From: Betaproteobacteria bacterium
Lineage (GTDB): Bacteria > Pseudomonadota > Gammaproteobacteria > Burkholderiales > SG8-41
NCBI GenBank assembly: GCA_900299145.1
Contig: OMIN01000113.1
Span: 1-64,000 of the forward strand
Length of the DNA stretch: 64,000 nt
Direction: 5' to 3'
Below the pieces are notes generated by a model. It was not told the DNA's origin and ran no database searches. It saw only the letters and a list, made by a program, of their open reading frames with translations. Every line of letters starts with the position of its first letter. Positions within the stretch are counted from its first letter, which is position 1. The translations under genes were made by a program, and so were the position numbers. Shown here one piece after another: positions 34,720 to 42,847 of the stretch.

Positions 34720-35662
34720 GGTGTCCTTCACCGCCAAACCGGGTGCGCGCCCGAACAATGCCCAGCGGCCGTTGCTTGGTGTTTTCGTAGGCTCGCCACA
34801 CATAGTTGCCGACAATGCCCAGCCCAAACAAAATCAGCGACGCCGAAAACAGAATGGTCACCATGATCGCCGTATAGCCCTGCACCGGGATCATGCCCAA
34901 CAGCCGTGCCGCGATCAGCGCGAGACCCAGCAGCAAAAACACTACGGTGCCGATAAAGCCCATCAGCGTCAGCAACGTGATCGGTATATCGGTAAACGAA
35001 AAAATGCTGTCGAAGAGATAATTGATTTTCTTGCGCAGCGTCCAGCCGCTTTTGCCTTCTTTGCGCGCGAGCCGCTGATACGGCACTTCCACGCGCGGAA
35101 AGCCTATCCAGTAGAGTTGCGCCACCAGTGAGCTGTGTGCTTCATCCAGCGCCAGCAGCGCGTCCCTGGCCTTCGCGGTGACGGCAAACATGTCGACGCC
35201 GCCCGCCGGCATCTCCGGGTTGATCAGAGCGCGATATAGCCCCCAGAACACGCGGCTCGGCACCTGCTCCCGCAGGGCATCATCGCGCCCCGCGCGCGTG
35301 CCTACTGCAACGTCGTGGCCTTCGCCCAGTACGCGAAAGAAGTCCGTCACCAGCGACGGCGGCTCCTGCAAATCTGCGGCCATCACCGCGATAAAGCGCC
35401 CGCGCGCGGCGGCCAGCCCGGTGCGGATGGCGGTGAACGAACCAAAATTGCGAGATAGCGCGATGAGCTGGGAAGGCAATGCGTACGCCGGCAGATGCTC
35501 CGCCAACCACGCCTCGGAGCGGTCCGGGCTGCCGTCGATCACAAACACCACTTCCAGCGTGCCCGCGTTATCTGCCGCAATGCCGCGAACTGCTTCCAGT
35601 ACGCGTGGCAAGAACGACTCGTTGCGGTAAACCGGAATAATCAGGGAATGGCTGATCGTCAT
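34712..35662 (-). CDS. GT2 polyprenyl-phosphate glycosyltransferase (GtrB/DPM1-like)
   Basis: Predicted to load a sugar from a nucleotide donor onto undecaprenyl phosphate on the cytoplasmic face. The 316-residue protein has the GT-A fold start HSLIIPVYRNESFLPRVLEA, the donor/metal region VMAADLQEPP (the DxD-like site), and two C-terminal membrane helices (about residues 230-290). RKKINYLFDSIFSFTDIPI is typical of the family. The overlapping GtrA gene likely encodes its flippase, and the GT39 protein at 26825-28270 could use the product. Confidence 0.92.
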   Translation of the reverse strand: MTISHSLIIPVYRNESFLPRVLEAVRGIAADNAGTLEVVFVIDGSPDRSEAWLAEHLPAYALPSQLIALSRNFGSFTAIRTGLAAARGRFIAVMAADLQEPPSLVTDFFRVLGEGHDVAVGTRAGRDDALREQVPSRVFWGLYRALINPEMPAGGVDMFAVTAKARDALLALDEAHSSLVAQLYWIGFPRVEVPYQRLARKEGKSGWTLRKKINYLFDSIFSFTDIPITLLTLMGFIGTVVFLLLGLALIAARLLGMIPVQGYTAIMVTILFSASLILFGLGIVGNYVWRAYENTKQRPLGIVRARTRFGGEGHHE

Positions 35663-35758
35663 CGAGACGGGCGCGCGTGCTGTGCTGTGGATGTGCTTTG
35701 TGATCGCGGGGCTGTGCGGTAGGTATTTGATTATACGATGAATTTTTGCGGTGTCGGG

Positions 35759-36433
35759 CTAAATGGCTGCGTCGCGCGTGACGCCCCGCCTTACCAGCCG
35801 TGCCGGGTTGCCGCTCAACACGCAATTCGGATCGCTAAAATCGCCGCGCACCAGCGCGCCGGCGCCAATCACCGTGCCCGTTGCCAGCCGCGTGTCTTTG
35901 GCGATGGTTGCGCCAAAGCCGATCCACACGCGCTCGCCGATGAGAATGGGTGCAGGCGGATTGATCCAGTTGTGGTCCGCGTCGTATAGCTTGTGAAAGT
36001 CATTGTCTACAATCGTCGCGTCCCACGATATCAGTGCGTCGCGCCCAATGACGATTTGCTTTGCGCAGTAAATTGCTACGCGCGCATTGGTCAGCACGTT
36101 GTCGCCCAGATCAAGTTCGCCGGTGCACACAATGCTCGAGCCGGGGCCGATGCGCACGCCATCGCCCAACCTCACACGGCCTTCGACCCGCCACACGCCG
36201 CGCCGGCCGCCTTCGGGGAACACGTCCACGTCCGCCGGCCCCAGCCGCACCGAGCCAAATTGATAATTCGCCAGTTCCACCTTGCCGCCCAACTTCACGA
36301 GTTTCATGCGATGCGACACCAGCACGGGCAGCCGGCACGCTTTCGCCAACGGAAAATAGCGAAAGTTAAATAGCAGTGTATTCGGCAGGCCGCGCAGCAG
36401 GCCCCACGCCTTGCCGAGCTCACGCAGCAGCAT
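35759..36433 (-). CDS. Hexapeptide-repeat acyltransferase (WbbJ-like)
   Basis: Probable O-acetyltransferase of a surface polysaccharide. 224 residues: an N-terminal region without repeats (about 1-75), then left-handed beta-helix turns ([60 protein letters not shown]). It ends with GNPARLVRRG, typical of maltose/galactoside-acetyltransferase-type enzymes. Its first 14 bases overlap the msbA 3' end, so the two are co-transcribed. Confidence 0.85.
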   Translation of the reverse strand: MLLRELGKAWGLLRGLPNTLLFNFRYFPLAKACRLPVLVSHRMKLVKLGGKVELANYQFGSVRLGPADVDVFPEGGRRGVWRVEGRVRLGDGVRIGPGSSIVCTGELDLGDNVLTNARVAIYCAKQIVIGRDALISWDATIVDNDFHKLYDADHNWINPPAPILIGERVWIGFGATIAKDTRLATGTVIGAGALVRGDFSDPNCVLSGNPARLVRRGVTRDAAI

Positions 36434-38249
36434 TTTTCGCCGGTGCCACTGGTGTCACTTGGGCGGCTTGAACGTCCTGCCCCGAAAACTGAATCCGGTA
36501 AAGCCGCGCGTAAGCGCCGCCACGCGCCAGCAATTCGTGGTGCGTGCCCTCTTCTACGATGCGCCCTTGATCCAGCACGACAATCCGGTCCGCGTTTTCC
36601 ACGGTGGAGAGACGATGCGCGATGACCAGCGTGGTGCGGCCCTTCATCAGCGCTTCGAGTGCGGCTTGCACGTGGCGCTCGGATTCGGAATCGAGCGCGG
36701 ATGTGGCCTCGTCCAGCACCAGTACCGGCGCGTTCTTGAGCAGCGCGCGTGCTATCGCCAGCCGCTGCCGCTGCCCGCCGGAAAGCTTCACGCCATTTTC
36801 ACCGACCAGCGTGGCAAAGCCCTGCGGCATCTGGCGAATGAATTCTGTGGCGTGCGCGGCATCGGCGGCGGCGTGAATTTCCGATTCGCTCGCGCCCTTC
36901 ATCGCGCCGTAGGCAATGTTTGCCGACACCGTGTCGTTGAACAACACCACGTCCTGACTCACCAGCGCGATGTTGGCACGCAGGCTGGCGAGCTTGAGCT
37001 CGGCGAGATCATGGCCATCGAGTGTGATGCGCCCGGAAGTGGGCCGGTAAAAACACGGTACCAGATTCGCCACCGTGGTTTTGCCCGCGCCGGATGCGCC
37101 GACCAGTGCCAAGGTTTCGCCGGGATTGATATGCAAATTGATGCCGTCGAGCGCGGGCCGTTCTGCGCCTTCGTATCGTAAATATATGTTTTTAAACACT
37201 AATTCACCGCGCGCCCGAGGGATTTCCACGTTGCCGGTATCGCGTTCACCCGGCTGATCGAGCAGTGCGAACACGCTTTCCGCCGCCGCCAGCCCGCGCT
37301 GTAGCGGCTCGTTGACGCTGGTGATGCGCTTTAGCGGCGCGGTCAGCATCAGCATCGCCGTGAGAAACGATACAAAGCTGCCGACGGTGATCGAGGTATC
37401 ACGCGTGGCGAAAAAAATAATCGCTGCCAGCGCGCTTGCAGCTACCAGTTGCACGAACGGCACGCTCGCCGCAGTGGCGGCCACCTGCTTCATCAAAAAA
37501 CGCCGGACGCGATTGGCTTCGTGCTCGAAGCGGCCGGCCTCGTACGCCTGTCCGCCGTAAAGCTTGACGACTTTATGGCCCTCGATGGCTTCCTGTATCA
37601 CTTGCGTCATTTCGCCCATCGAGTTTTGCACGTCGCGGCTGGTGTTGCGCAAGCGTATGCTGGCGAACCGCACAATCAGCACGATCAGCGGCATCATCAG
37701 CAGTGAAAACAGCGTCAGCTTCCAGTTAAGCCAGAACATCCAGGCCAGCAGACCGAGAATTGCCACGCCATCCTTGAAAATGGCCGCCAGCACGCTGGTG
37801 GCCGCATACGTGACCTGCATCACGTCAAACGTCAGTTTGGAAATCAGGTTGCCCGACGCCTGTTCGTCGTAATACGGCGTCGGCAGCGCCAGCAGGCGCG
37901 CGAACATTTGCTTGCGCAAATCCATCACCAGCCGATTGCTCACCCACGCCATGCAATAGGTGGCCGCGTATTCCGCCAGCCCGCGCACGAGGAACAAGCC
38001 GATGATTACCAGTGGCATCCAGCGGATAGCCGCCGCGTCGCGTTCAACAAACACGCCGTCGAACAGTGGCTTCATCACCGCCGGCAGCGTTGCCTCGGTC
38101 AGCGCCACCAGTATCGTGCCGATAATCGCCGCCAAAAAAATGGCGCGATACGGCGCAACGTGGCGCAGCAAGCGCAGGTACAACTCACGGCTGGAAACGG
38201 TACGGGGTGGCCGGGCAGAGCCGGGCGTGGCGTTTGGTGCGGAAGTCAC
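36420..38249 (-). CDS. msbA: Lipid A / glycolipid export ABC transporter MsbA
   Basis: Half-transporter that flips lipid A-core to the periplasmic leaflet as a homodimer. 609 residues: six membrane helices (about 30-310), then an ATPase domain with Walker A GASGAGKTTVANL, signature LSGGQRQRLAIARALL, Walker B VLVLDEATSALDSESE and the switch His in IAHRLSTVENADRI. The length and the presence of LPS-type genes after it support MsbA. Another lipid or oligosaccharide exporter of the same family is possible. Confidence 0.9.
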   Translation of the reverse strand: MTSAPNATPGSARPPRTVSSRELYLRLLRHVAPYRAIFLAAIIGTILVALTEATLPAVMKPLFDGVFVERDAAAIRWMPLVIIGLFLVRGLAEYAATYCMAWVSNRLVMDLRKQMFARLLALPTPYYDEQASGNLISKLTFDVMQVTYAATSVLAAIFKDGVAILGLLAWMFWLNWKLTLFSLLMMPLIVLIVRFASIRLRNTSRDVQNSMGEMTQVIQEAIEGHKVVKLYGGQAYEAGRFEHEANRVRRFLMKQVAATAASVPFVQLVAASALAAIIFFATRDTSITVGSFVSFLTAMLMLTAPLKRITSVNEPLQRGLAAAESVFALLDQPGERDTGNVEIPRARGELVFKNIYLRYEGAERPALDGINLHINPGETLALVGASGAGKTTVANLVPCFYRPTSGRITLDGHDLAELKLASLRANIALVSQDVVLFNDTVSANIAYGAMKGASESEIHAAADAAHATEFIRQMPQGFATLVGENGVKLSGGQRQRLAIARALLKNAPVLVLDEATSALDSESERHVQAALEALMKGRTTLVIAHRLSTVENADRIVVLDQGRIVEEGTHHELLARGGAYARLYRIQFSGQDVQAAQVTPVAPAKNAAA

Positions 38250-38325
38250 CGCCGCACCTTAGCAAAATATTTACATTAATTCAAGAACTTAGGCGTATTC
38301 GACGTCGCGTGATAACAGGCCGAAG

Positions 38326-38895
38326 TTACTTGAACGCGGCGCCGTACTGGTCACGAAAGGTAAACTCTGCAACCGCCTTACGCGTGCGCGGCTTTAAATC
38401 CTTAGCGCGCACTTCTTCGATCAAATCTTCGACGCGGCCGCGATGGCCTGCGACCATGCCCGCCACCACCTTGGCATTGGCGGGCACGTTGAACGCCTTG
38501 GCGATCTTCTCGCCATCCAGGCCCGCCATGGCGTGAACCGTGAGGCCCATGGCGTAGCCCTGCACCATCATGTTTTGCATTGCCATGCCCAGATCGAGCA
38601 GGTAATTCTGCATGCCGTTTTTCTCTGGCTGTTCTTCCGGCACACCGATGATCGCCATCTTGAGCGGCGCGACCGTGGCCCACTGCTTGTTGCCCGCCGA
38701 CAGTGCGTCATCATAGGCGCGCTGCGCCTCGGCGCTGGAAGCGATCAACACGCGCCATGGCTGGCGGTTGTTGGACGACGGCGCCCAACGAAAGGCTTCG
38801 AGCAATGCCTCGACGGTTTCGGCGTCGAGTGGCTTGTTGGGTGCGAAATGGCGGTCGCTGCGTCGATCGTGAATGGCAGATATGAGTTTGCTCAT
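38326..38895 (-). CDS. Nitroreductase-family oxidoreductase
   Basis: Small FMN-dependent NAD(P)H oxidoreductase, substrate unknown. The 189-residue protein has the family N-terminus (AIHDRRSDRHFAPNKPLD), the FMN-contact segment WAPSSNNRQPWRV (about residues 37-49) and the late GLxxHAMAGLD stretch. It stands alone, 76 bases upstream of msbA in the same direction. The 322-base gap at its other end holds the candidate sRNA region. Confidence 0.88.
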   Translation of the reverse strand: MSKLISAIHDRRSDRHFAPNKPLDAETVEALLEAFRWAPSSNNRQPWRVLIASSAEAQRAYDDALSAGNKQWATVAPLKMAIIGVPEEQPEKNGMQNYLLDLGMAMQNMMVQGYAMGLTVHAMAGLDGEKIAKAFNVPANAKVVAGMVAGHRGRVEDLIEEVRAKDLKPRTRKAVAEFTFRDQYGAAFK

Positions 38896-39011
38896 GGCGG
38901 GACTTTTTCGTTAAGGCAAATGGAATGGAAACCGGAGAATACGCGAGACCGGCAAATTTTGCGGACTTTTGTCACACTGGCTTTGCGAAATGTATGCGGA
39001 CGGGCTGAGAG

Positions 39012-39027
39012 TGTGAAGTACTTCACA
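39012..39027. promoter_or_regulatory. Perfect 16-bp palindrome, possible operator
   Basis: TGTGAAGTACTTCACA is self-complementary throughout. It lies 117 bases upstream of the nitroreductase start and just before the candidate sRNA, so it could bind a dimeric regulator or form the 5' hairpin of the RNA. No regulator gene is nearby. Confidence 0.5.
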
Positions 39028-39134
39028 GACTTTTAACGCGCCCGGTGAGACACTGTAATTGCGCAACCGACCCCTCCTCCTCCTTAGTAGGTTGCGTTTC
39101 CACCGCGCTGGGCTTCCCAGCGCGGTTTTTCTTT
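39028..39134 (+). ncRNA. Candidate small RNA with CCUCC-rich loop
   Basis: The 322-base gap 38896-39217 has no gene but has RNA-like structure on the plus strand. A 7-bp stem (CGCAACC 39062-39068 with GGTTGCG 39090-39096) displays a loop containing CCCCTCCTCCTCC. It is followed at once by a strong intrinsic terminator (39103-39134) that no plus-strand protein gene needs. A CCUCC-repeat loop is complementary to Shine-Dalgarno sequences and recalls the alphaproteobacterial cuckoo-type sRNAs with a CCUCCUCCC loop. The 5' end is a guess. Confidence 0.45.
39103..39134 (+). terminator. Strong rho-independent terminator
   Basis: Perfect 10-bp GC-rich stem (39103-39112 with 39116-39125), 3-base loop, then TTTTTCTTTT. 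It faces the plus strand, where no upstream coding gene exists; both flanking genes are on the minus strand. Confidence 0.85.
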
Positions 39135-39161
39135 TGCGCAACGGAAAATCGCGGAATCATT

Positions 39162-39191
39162 TTAAGTATTTGTTTTTATTGATTATTTTTT
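39162..39191 (+). repeat. Dispersed AT-rich motif, best full-length copy
   Basis: Reads TTAAGTATTTGTTTTTATTG and continues with ATTATTTTTT. It defines the long form of the motif. It lies between the sRNA terminator and the 3' end of the Bug gene. Confidence 0.8.
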
Positions 39192-39217
39192 GGGTGTTCG
39201 CGCCGATTGCACGCTGG

Positions 39218-40177
39218 CTAATCCACCTTCGCCCCCGACACCTTGATCACCTTTGCCCACTTGGCGATTTCCTCCGTGACGAAGGCCGCGAACTGCTGCG
39301 GCGTCGAAGGCAGCGCGTCGAGCCCCTGCACGCCTAGTTGATCCTTTACCTCGCTCGTGCCCAGCGCCGTGGTGATTTCGCGATTCAGCCGCTCGATGAT
39401 CGACGGCGGCGTACGCGCGGGCACGAAGACGCCCTGCCAGATGCTGGCATCAAACCCCGGCAGGCCCGATTCCGCTATCGTCGGCACGCCCGGCGCAGCG
39501 CTCGAACGCGCAGCGGTGGATATGCCCAGCCCACGCACGCGGCCCGCCTGCATGTGGGCGAGCGCCGTGGCGGTGGAATTGAACGACATCTGAATTTGCC
39601 CCGCGATCAAATCGGTGGTGGCCTGCGCCACGCCCTTGTACGCCACGTGCGTAAGGCGCACACCTGCCATGGCGGCAAAAAGTTCGCTGATCACATGCGC
39701 CGAGCTGCCGCTGCCGCCGCTGGCGTAATTGAGCTTACCGGGCTGTGACCTGGCGAACGCAATAAACTCCTTCACCGTTTTGACCGGCAGCGACGGATGC
39801 ACAATCAGCACCATTGGTGCTGACGTGGTGCGCGACACCGGCGCGAAATCGCGCTGCAAATCGTATGGCAGTTTGGTGAACAAGCTCATGTTGATCGCGT
39901 GCGTATTGGTGCCCAGCATGAAGGTGTAACCATCGGGCGCCGCGCGCGCGGCAATCTCCGCACCGATGTTGCCGCCGGCGCCGCCGCGATTGTCGATCAC
40001 CACCTGCTGGCCAATTTGCGCGACGAGTTTCTGCGCCAGGATGCGCGACACGATGTCACCGTTGCCGCCGGCGGCATAGGGGACGATGAAGCGTAGCGGG
40101 CGGTTGGGGTAGCTGTCGCTCTGCGCTGCTGCCTGCGCAGCGCAGAGTACCATCACGCCCGCGCAAAAAAACCTCAT
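39218..40177 (-). CDS. Bug/TctC-family tripartite tricarboxylate transporter substrate-binding protein (1 of 4)
   Basis: Periplasmic solute receptor of the TTT family, usually for a carboxylate. 319 residues with a signal peptide (MRFFCAGVMVLCAAQAAAQ), then YPNRPLRFIVPYAAGG, PDGYTFMLGTNTHAIN, HPSLPVKTVKEFIAFARSQP, SGGSGSSAHVISELF and YKGVAQATTDLI. These are the standard Bug motifs, including the two loops that hold a carboxylate. No TctA/TctB membrane subunits are in the window. It may be transcribed with the GST gene upstream (28-base gap). Confidence 0.93.
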   Translation of the reverse strand: MRFFCAGVMVLCAAQAAAQSDSYPNRPLRFIVPYAAGGNGDIVSRILAQKLVAQIGQQVVIDNRGGAGGNIGAEIAARAAPDGYTFMLGTNTHAINMSLFTKLPYDLQRDFAPVSRTTSAPMVLIVHPSLPVKTVKEFIAFARSQPGKLNYASGGSGSSAHVISELFAAMAGVRLTHVAYKGVAQATTDLIAGQIQMSFNSTATALAHMQAGRVRGLGISTAARSSAAPGVPTIAESGLPGFDASIWQGVFVPARTPPSIIERLNREITTALGTSEVKDQLGVQGLDALPSTPQQFAAFVTEEIAKWAKVIKVSGAKVD

Positions 40178-40193
40178 GAATTCAGATGCTTAT
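40163..40193 (-). repeat. Dispersed AT-rich motif, degenerate copy at a Bug gene start
   Basis: Minus-strand reading TAAGCATCTGAATTCATG followed by a T-run. The first 10 bases fit the consensus (TAAGYATYTG); the rest is diverged and contains the Bug start codon at 40177. Confidence 0.4.
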
Positions 40194-40205
40194 ATTTGTG
40201 CGCCG

Positions 40206-40820
40206 TTACGCCTTCGGCGGCATCGTCGCTGCAAACGACGCCCGCGCGAAGAGCCTGTCGGCGTAACGTTTCAACCCCGGATACTTGCTGCGCCAATCGT
40301 AATTCGCGTAAGCGCGATCAAGATATCCCAGCGCCATGCCGATGCAAATGTCGCCTAGGCTGAATGCATTGCCATGGCAAAACGCATTGCTGCCGATATC
40401 AGCCTGCGCCTTGGCGAGGCCGCCTTCGATTTTCTTCAACTGTTTTTGATACCACGCCGCACTGGTGTCGCAGGTTTCGCTGTAACGCGAGTCGTGCGTC
40501 AGCGCAACGACGGAATCGACGATGCCGTCGCCCAGCGCTTCCCATTCGCGCACCGCGATGCGCGCGTTGAATTCCGTGGGGATCAGCTTTGCGCCCGAGC
40601 CGATGCCGTCGAAGTATTCGACAATCACCGACGAATCAATCATGCCTTTATTATTGTCGAGCACCAGTACCGGCACTTTTGACAGCGGGTTGTATTGCGG
40701 AACCAATGATCCGGGGTCAGCCGCGCGCGCGGGCACGAATTCACAAGGGACATTTTTTTCCAGCATCGCGATGCGCGCCTTGCGCGCATACGGGCTGCCG
40801 TGGGAGCCGAGCAGTTTCAT
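40206..40820 (-). CDS. Glutathione S-transferase-like protein
   Basis: 204 residues with a thioredoxin-like N-terminal domain (MKLLGSHGSPYARKARIAML, NPLSKVPVLVLDN with the cis-proline, and DSSVIVEYFDG contacting glutathione) and a helical C-terminal domain ending GLKRYADRLFARASF. It is closest to the bacterial GstB/YibF-type group; the substrate is unknown. It is divergent from the Bug-dehydrogenase operon starting at 40867, with a 46-base shared promoter gap. Confidence 0.88.
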   Translation of the reverse strand: MKLLGSHGSPYARKARIAMLEKNVPCEFVPARAADPGSLVPQYNPLSKVPVLVLDNNKGMIDSSVIVEYFDGIGSGAKLIPTEFNARIAVREWEALGDGIVDSVVALTHDSRYSETCDTSAAWYQKQLKKIEGGLAKAQADIGSNAFCHGNAFSLGDICIGMALGYLDRAYANYDWRSKYPGLKRYADRLFARASFAATMPPKA

Positions 40821-40866
40821 GAGTCATCCTTTCTGACGAGAGCGGCAATAGTATAAGATTCCCCGC

Positions 40867-41871
40867 ATGAAATCGTTACTGGCGCGAACGGCGGCAATAA
40901 GCGCACCATCTGCAACCCAGGTGTTCTTTGCAACGGTGCTGGCGAGTGTGTTACCGGCAGCCGCGCAACCATATCCGCAAAAAGCCGTGCGCCTGATATT
41001 GCCCTACGCCGGCAGCACCGAATTCGCCGGCCGCTGGATTGCCGCCAAGCTCTCGCCCGCGCTGGGCCAGCAGGTGGTGGTCGATCCACGGCTGGGCGCC
41101 GGCGGCAAAATCGGCCATGAACTCGCCGCGCGCGCCGCGCCGGACGGCTACACGCTGATGCTTGCCGCCCCGCCACTGGTCATCAACCCCCATTTGTATC
41201 CGCAGAGCAAACAGCCCGGCATGGATGCATTGAACGAGTTCGCCCCGGTCGCCATGCTTGGCGCCATTCCGTCGGTGCTGGCGGTGCATCCTTCCGTGCC
41301 CGCGCGCAGCGTGCAGGAACTGGTGGCGCTGGCGAAAAAGTCTCCTGGCAAACTCACCTACGGCTCCGGCGCGCCCGGCTCGCCAAGTCATCTGGCGGGC
41401 GAGCTGCTGAAATCGCTCGCCGGGATCAACATTTTGCTGGTGCCGTACAAGGGCGCGACTTTTGCACTGGTGGGCGCGATGAGCGGCGAAGTGGACGTTG
41501 TGATTCCGGCGGCGTCCGCCGTCGAGCCGTATGTCAAAGACAAGCGCATGCGCGCGCTGGCGGTGCTGCACACTAGGCCGGTGGCGGCGCTGCCCGGCGT
41601 GCCGCTCGCGGCGGAGGCGGGGATGCCGCGCCTGTTGATCGTCAACTGGTTCGTGCTGGCCGCGCCCGCCGGCACGCCGCGCGCGGTGATCGAGCGGCTT
41701 AACACCGAAGTGAACAAGGTGATGCAACTGGCGGAGACGCAAAAGCAGTTTGCCGTGCTGGGCGGCAACGTGGCGGTGACCGCGCCGGAGCAGGCCGGCG
41801 CTTTTGTGCGCGAAGAATTCGAGCGCTGGGGCCGCGTGATTCGTGAGGCAAATATCCGGGTGACCGAATGA
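40867..41871 (+). CDS. Bug/TctC-family substrate-binding protein (2 of 4)
   Basis: 334 residues: signal peptide to about residue 33 (cleavage near PAAAQ), then YPQKAVRLILPYAGSTEFAG, PDGYTLMLAAPPLVIN, GSGAPGSPSHLAGELL and VPYKGATFALVG. The usual AAGG loop is replaced by AGSTEF, so the ligand site differs from the other three. It overlaps the downstream dehydrogenase as ATGA, suggesting the ligand is a hydroxy- or keto-acid used by that enzyme. Confidence 0.92.
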   Translation: MKSLLARTAAISAPSATQVFFATVLASVLPAAAQPYPQKAVRLILPYAGSTEFAGRWIAAKLSPALGQQVVVDPRLGAGGKIGHELAARAAPDGYTLMLAAPPLVINPHLYPQSKQPGMDALNEFAPVAMLGAIPSVLAVHPSVPARSVQELVALAKKSPGKLTYGSGAPGSPSHLAGELLKSLAGINILLVPYKGATFALVGAMSGEVDVVIPAASAVEPYVKDKRMRALAVLHTRPVAALPGVPLAAEAGMPRLLIVNWFVLAAPAGTPRAVIERLNTEVNKVMQLAETQKQFAVLGGNVAVTAPEQAGAFVREEFERWGRVIREANIRVTE

Positions 41872-42845
41872 AAATCATCGTGCTCGACGACTGGTCGGGC
41901 AGTTTTAAGACACTGCCGTGTTATGCAAGGTTGAAAGACCACGAAGTCACCGTCTACAGCGACTCCGAAAAAGACCCGGCCAAACTCGCCGCACGTATCA
42001 ACGGCCACGAAGCACTTATCCTCACGCAGGAACGCAGCGCCTTCCCGCGCGAGCTGATCGAGCGCCTGACCACGCTAAAAATCGTCGCGCAGACGGGCAG
42101 CCACCGCCATCACATCGATTTTGACGCGTGCACCGAAAAAGGCATCATCGTCACGTCATACAACCGCGGCGGCTCGGGCGTATCCACCGCCGAACTCACC
42201 TGGGCGCTGATCCTCGCCAGCTTGCGCCACATTCCGCGCGAAGTTGAACAACTCAAACAGGGCGCGTGGCAAACCACGCTCGGCACGGGGCTGCGCGGGC
42301 TGACGCTGGGGGTTTACGGGCTTGGCGGCATCGGCAGCGCTGTTGCGCAAGTGGGCAAGGCGTTCAACATGAACGTCACCTGCTGGGGACGTGAAAGCTC
42401 ACGTGCCAGAATTGCCGCTGCCGGCTACACTATGCCCGCCACGCGCGAGGCGTTTTTCCGTGAAGCGGATATCGTCAGCCTGCACATTTTTGCCAACGAA
42501 GAAACGCGCGGCATCGTCACCGCCGCTGACCTCGCGCTGATGAAACCCACGTCGCTGCTGGTCAACACCAGCCGCGCGCGGCTCATCGAACCCGGCGCGC
42601 TGTTCACAGCACTCCAGCAGGGCCGCCCCGGCCGCGCGGCGGTGGATGTGTATGAAACCGAGCCGGTATTAAACGGCGATCATCCGCTACTGAAAATGCC
42701 CAACGTGATTTGCACGCCGCATTTGGGTTATGCAGTCACCAGCACGTTTGAGAATTTGTATGGCGCGGCCATCGATAACCTGTTGGCTTATGCGGCGGGC
42801 GTGCCGGTGAATGTGGTGAATGCAGAAGTGCTAACGAGACGATAA
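41868..42845 (+). CDS. D-isomer-specific 2-hydroxyacid dehydrogenase
   Basis: NAD(P)-dependent interconversion of a 2-keto and D-2-hydroxy acid; the substrate is unknown. The 325-residue protein has the Rossmann motif GVYGLGGIGSAVAQVGKAF (about residues 145-163), NTSRARLIEPGAL with the substrate Arg, and CTPHLGYAV holding the catalytic His. It lies between two Bug-receptor genes (4-base overlap before, 2-base gap after). This links uptake of a carboxylate with its oxidation or reduction. Confidence 0.93.
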   Translation: MKIIVLDDWSGSFKTLPCYARLKDHEVTVYSDSEKDPAKLAARINGHEALILTQERSAFPRELIERLTTLKIVAQTGSHRHHIDFDACTEKGIIVTSYNRGGSGVSTAELTWALILASLRHIPREVEQLKQGAWQTTLGTGLRGLTLGVYGLGGIGSAVAQVGKAFNMNVTCWGRESSRARIAAAGYTMPATREAFFREADIVSLHIFANEETRGIVTAADLALMKPTSLLVNTSRARLIEPGALFTALQQGRPGRAAVDVYETEPVLNGDHPLLKMPNVICTPHLGYAVTSTFENLYGAAIDNLLAYAAGVPVNVVNAEVLTRR

Positions 42846-42847
42846 AT

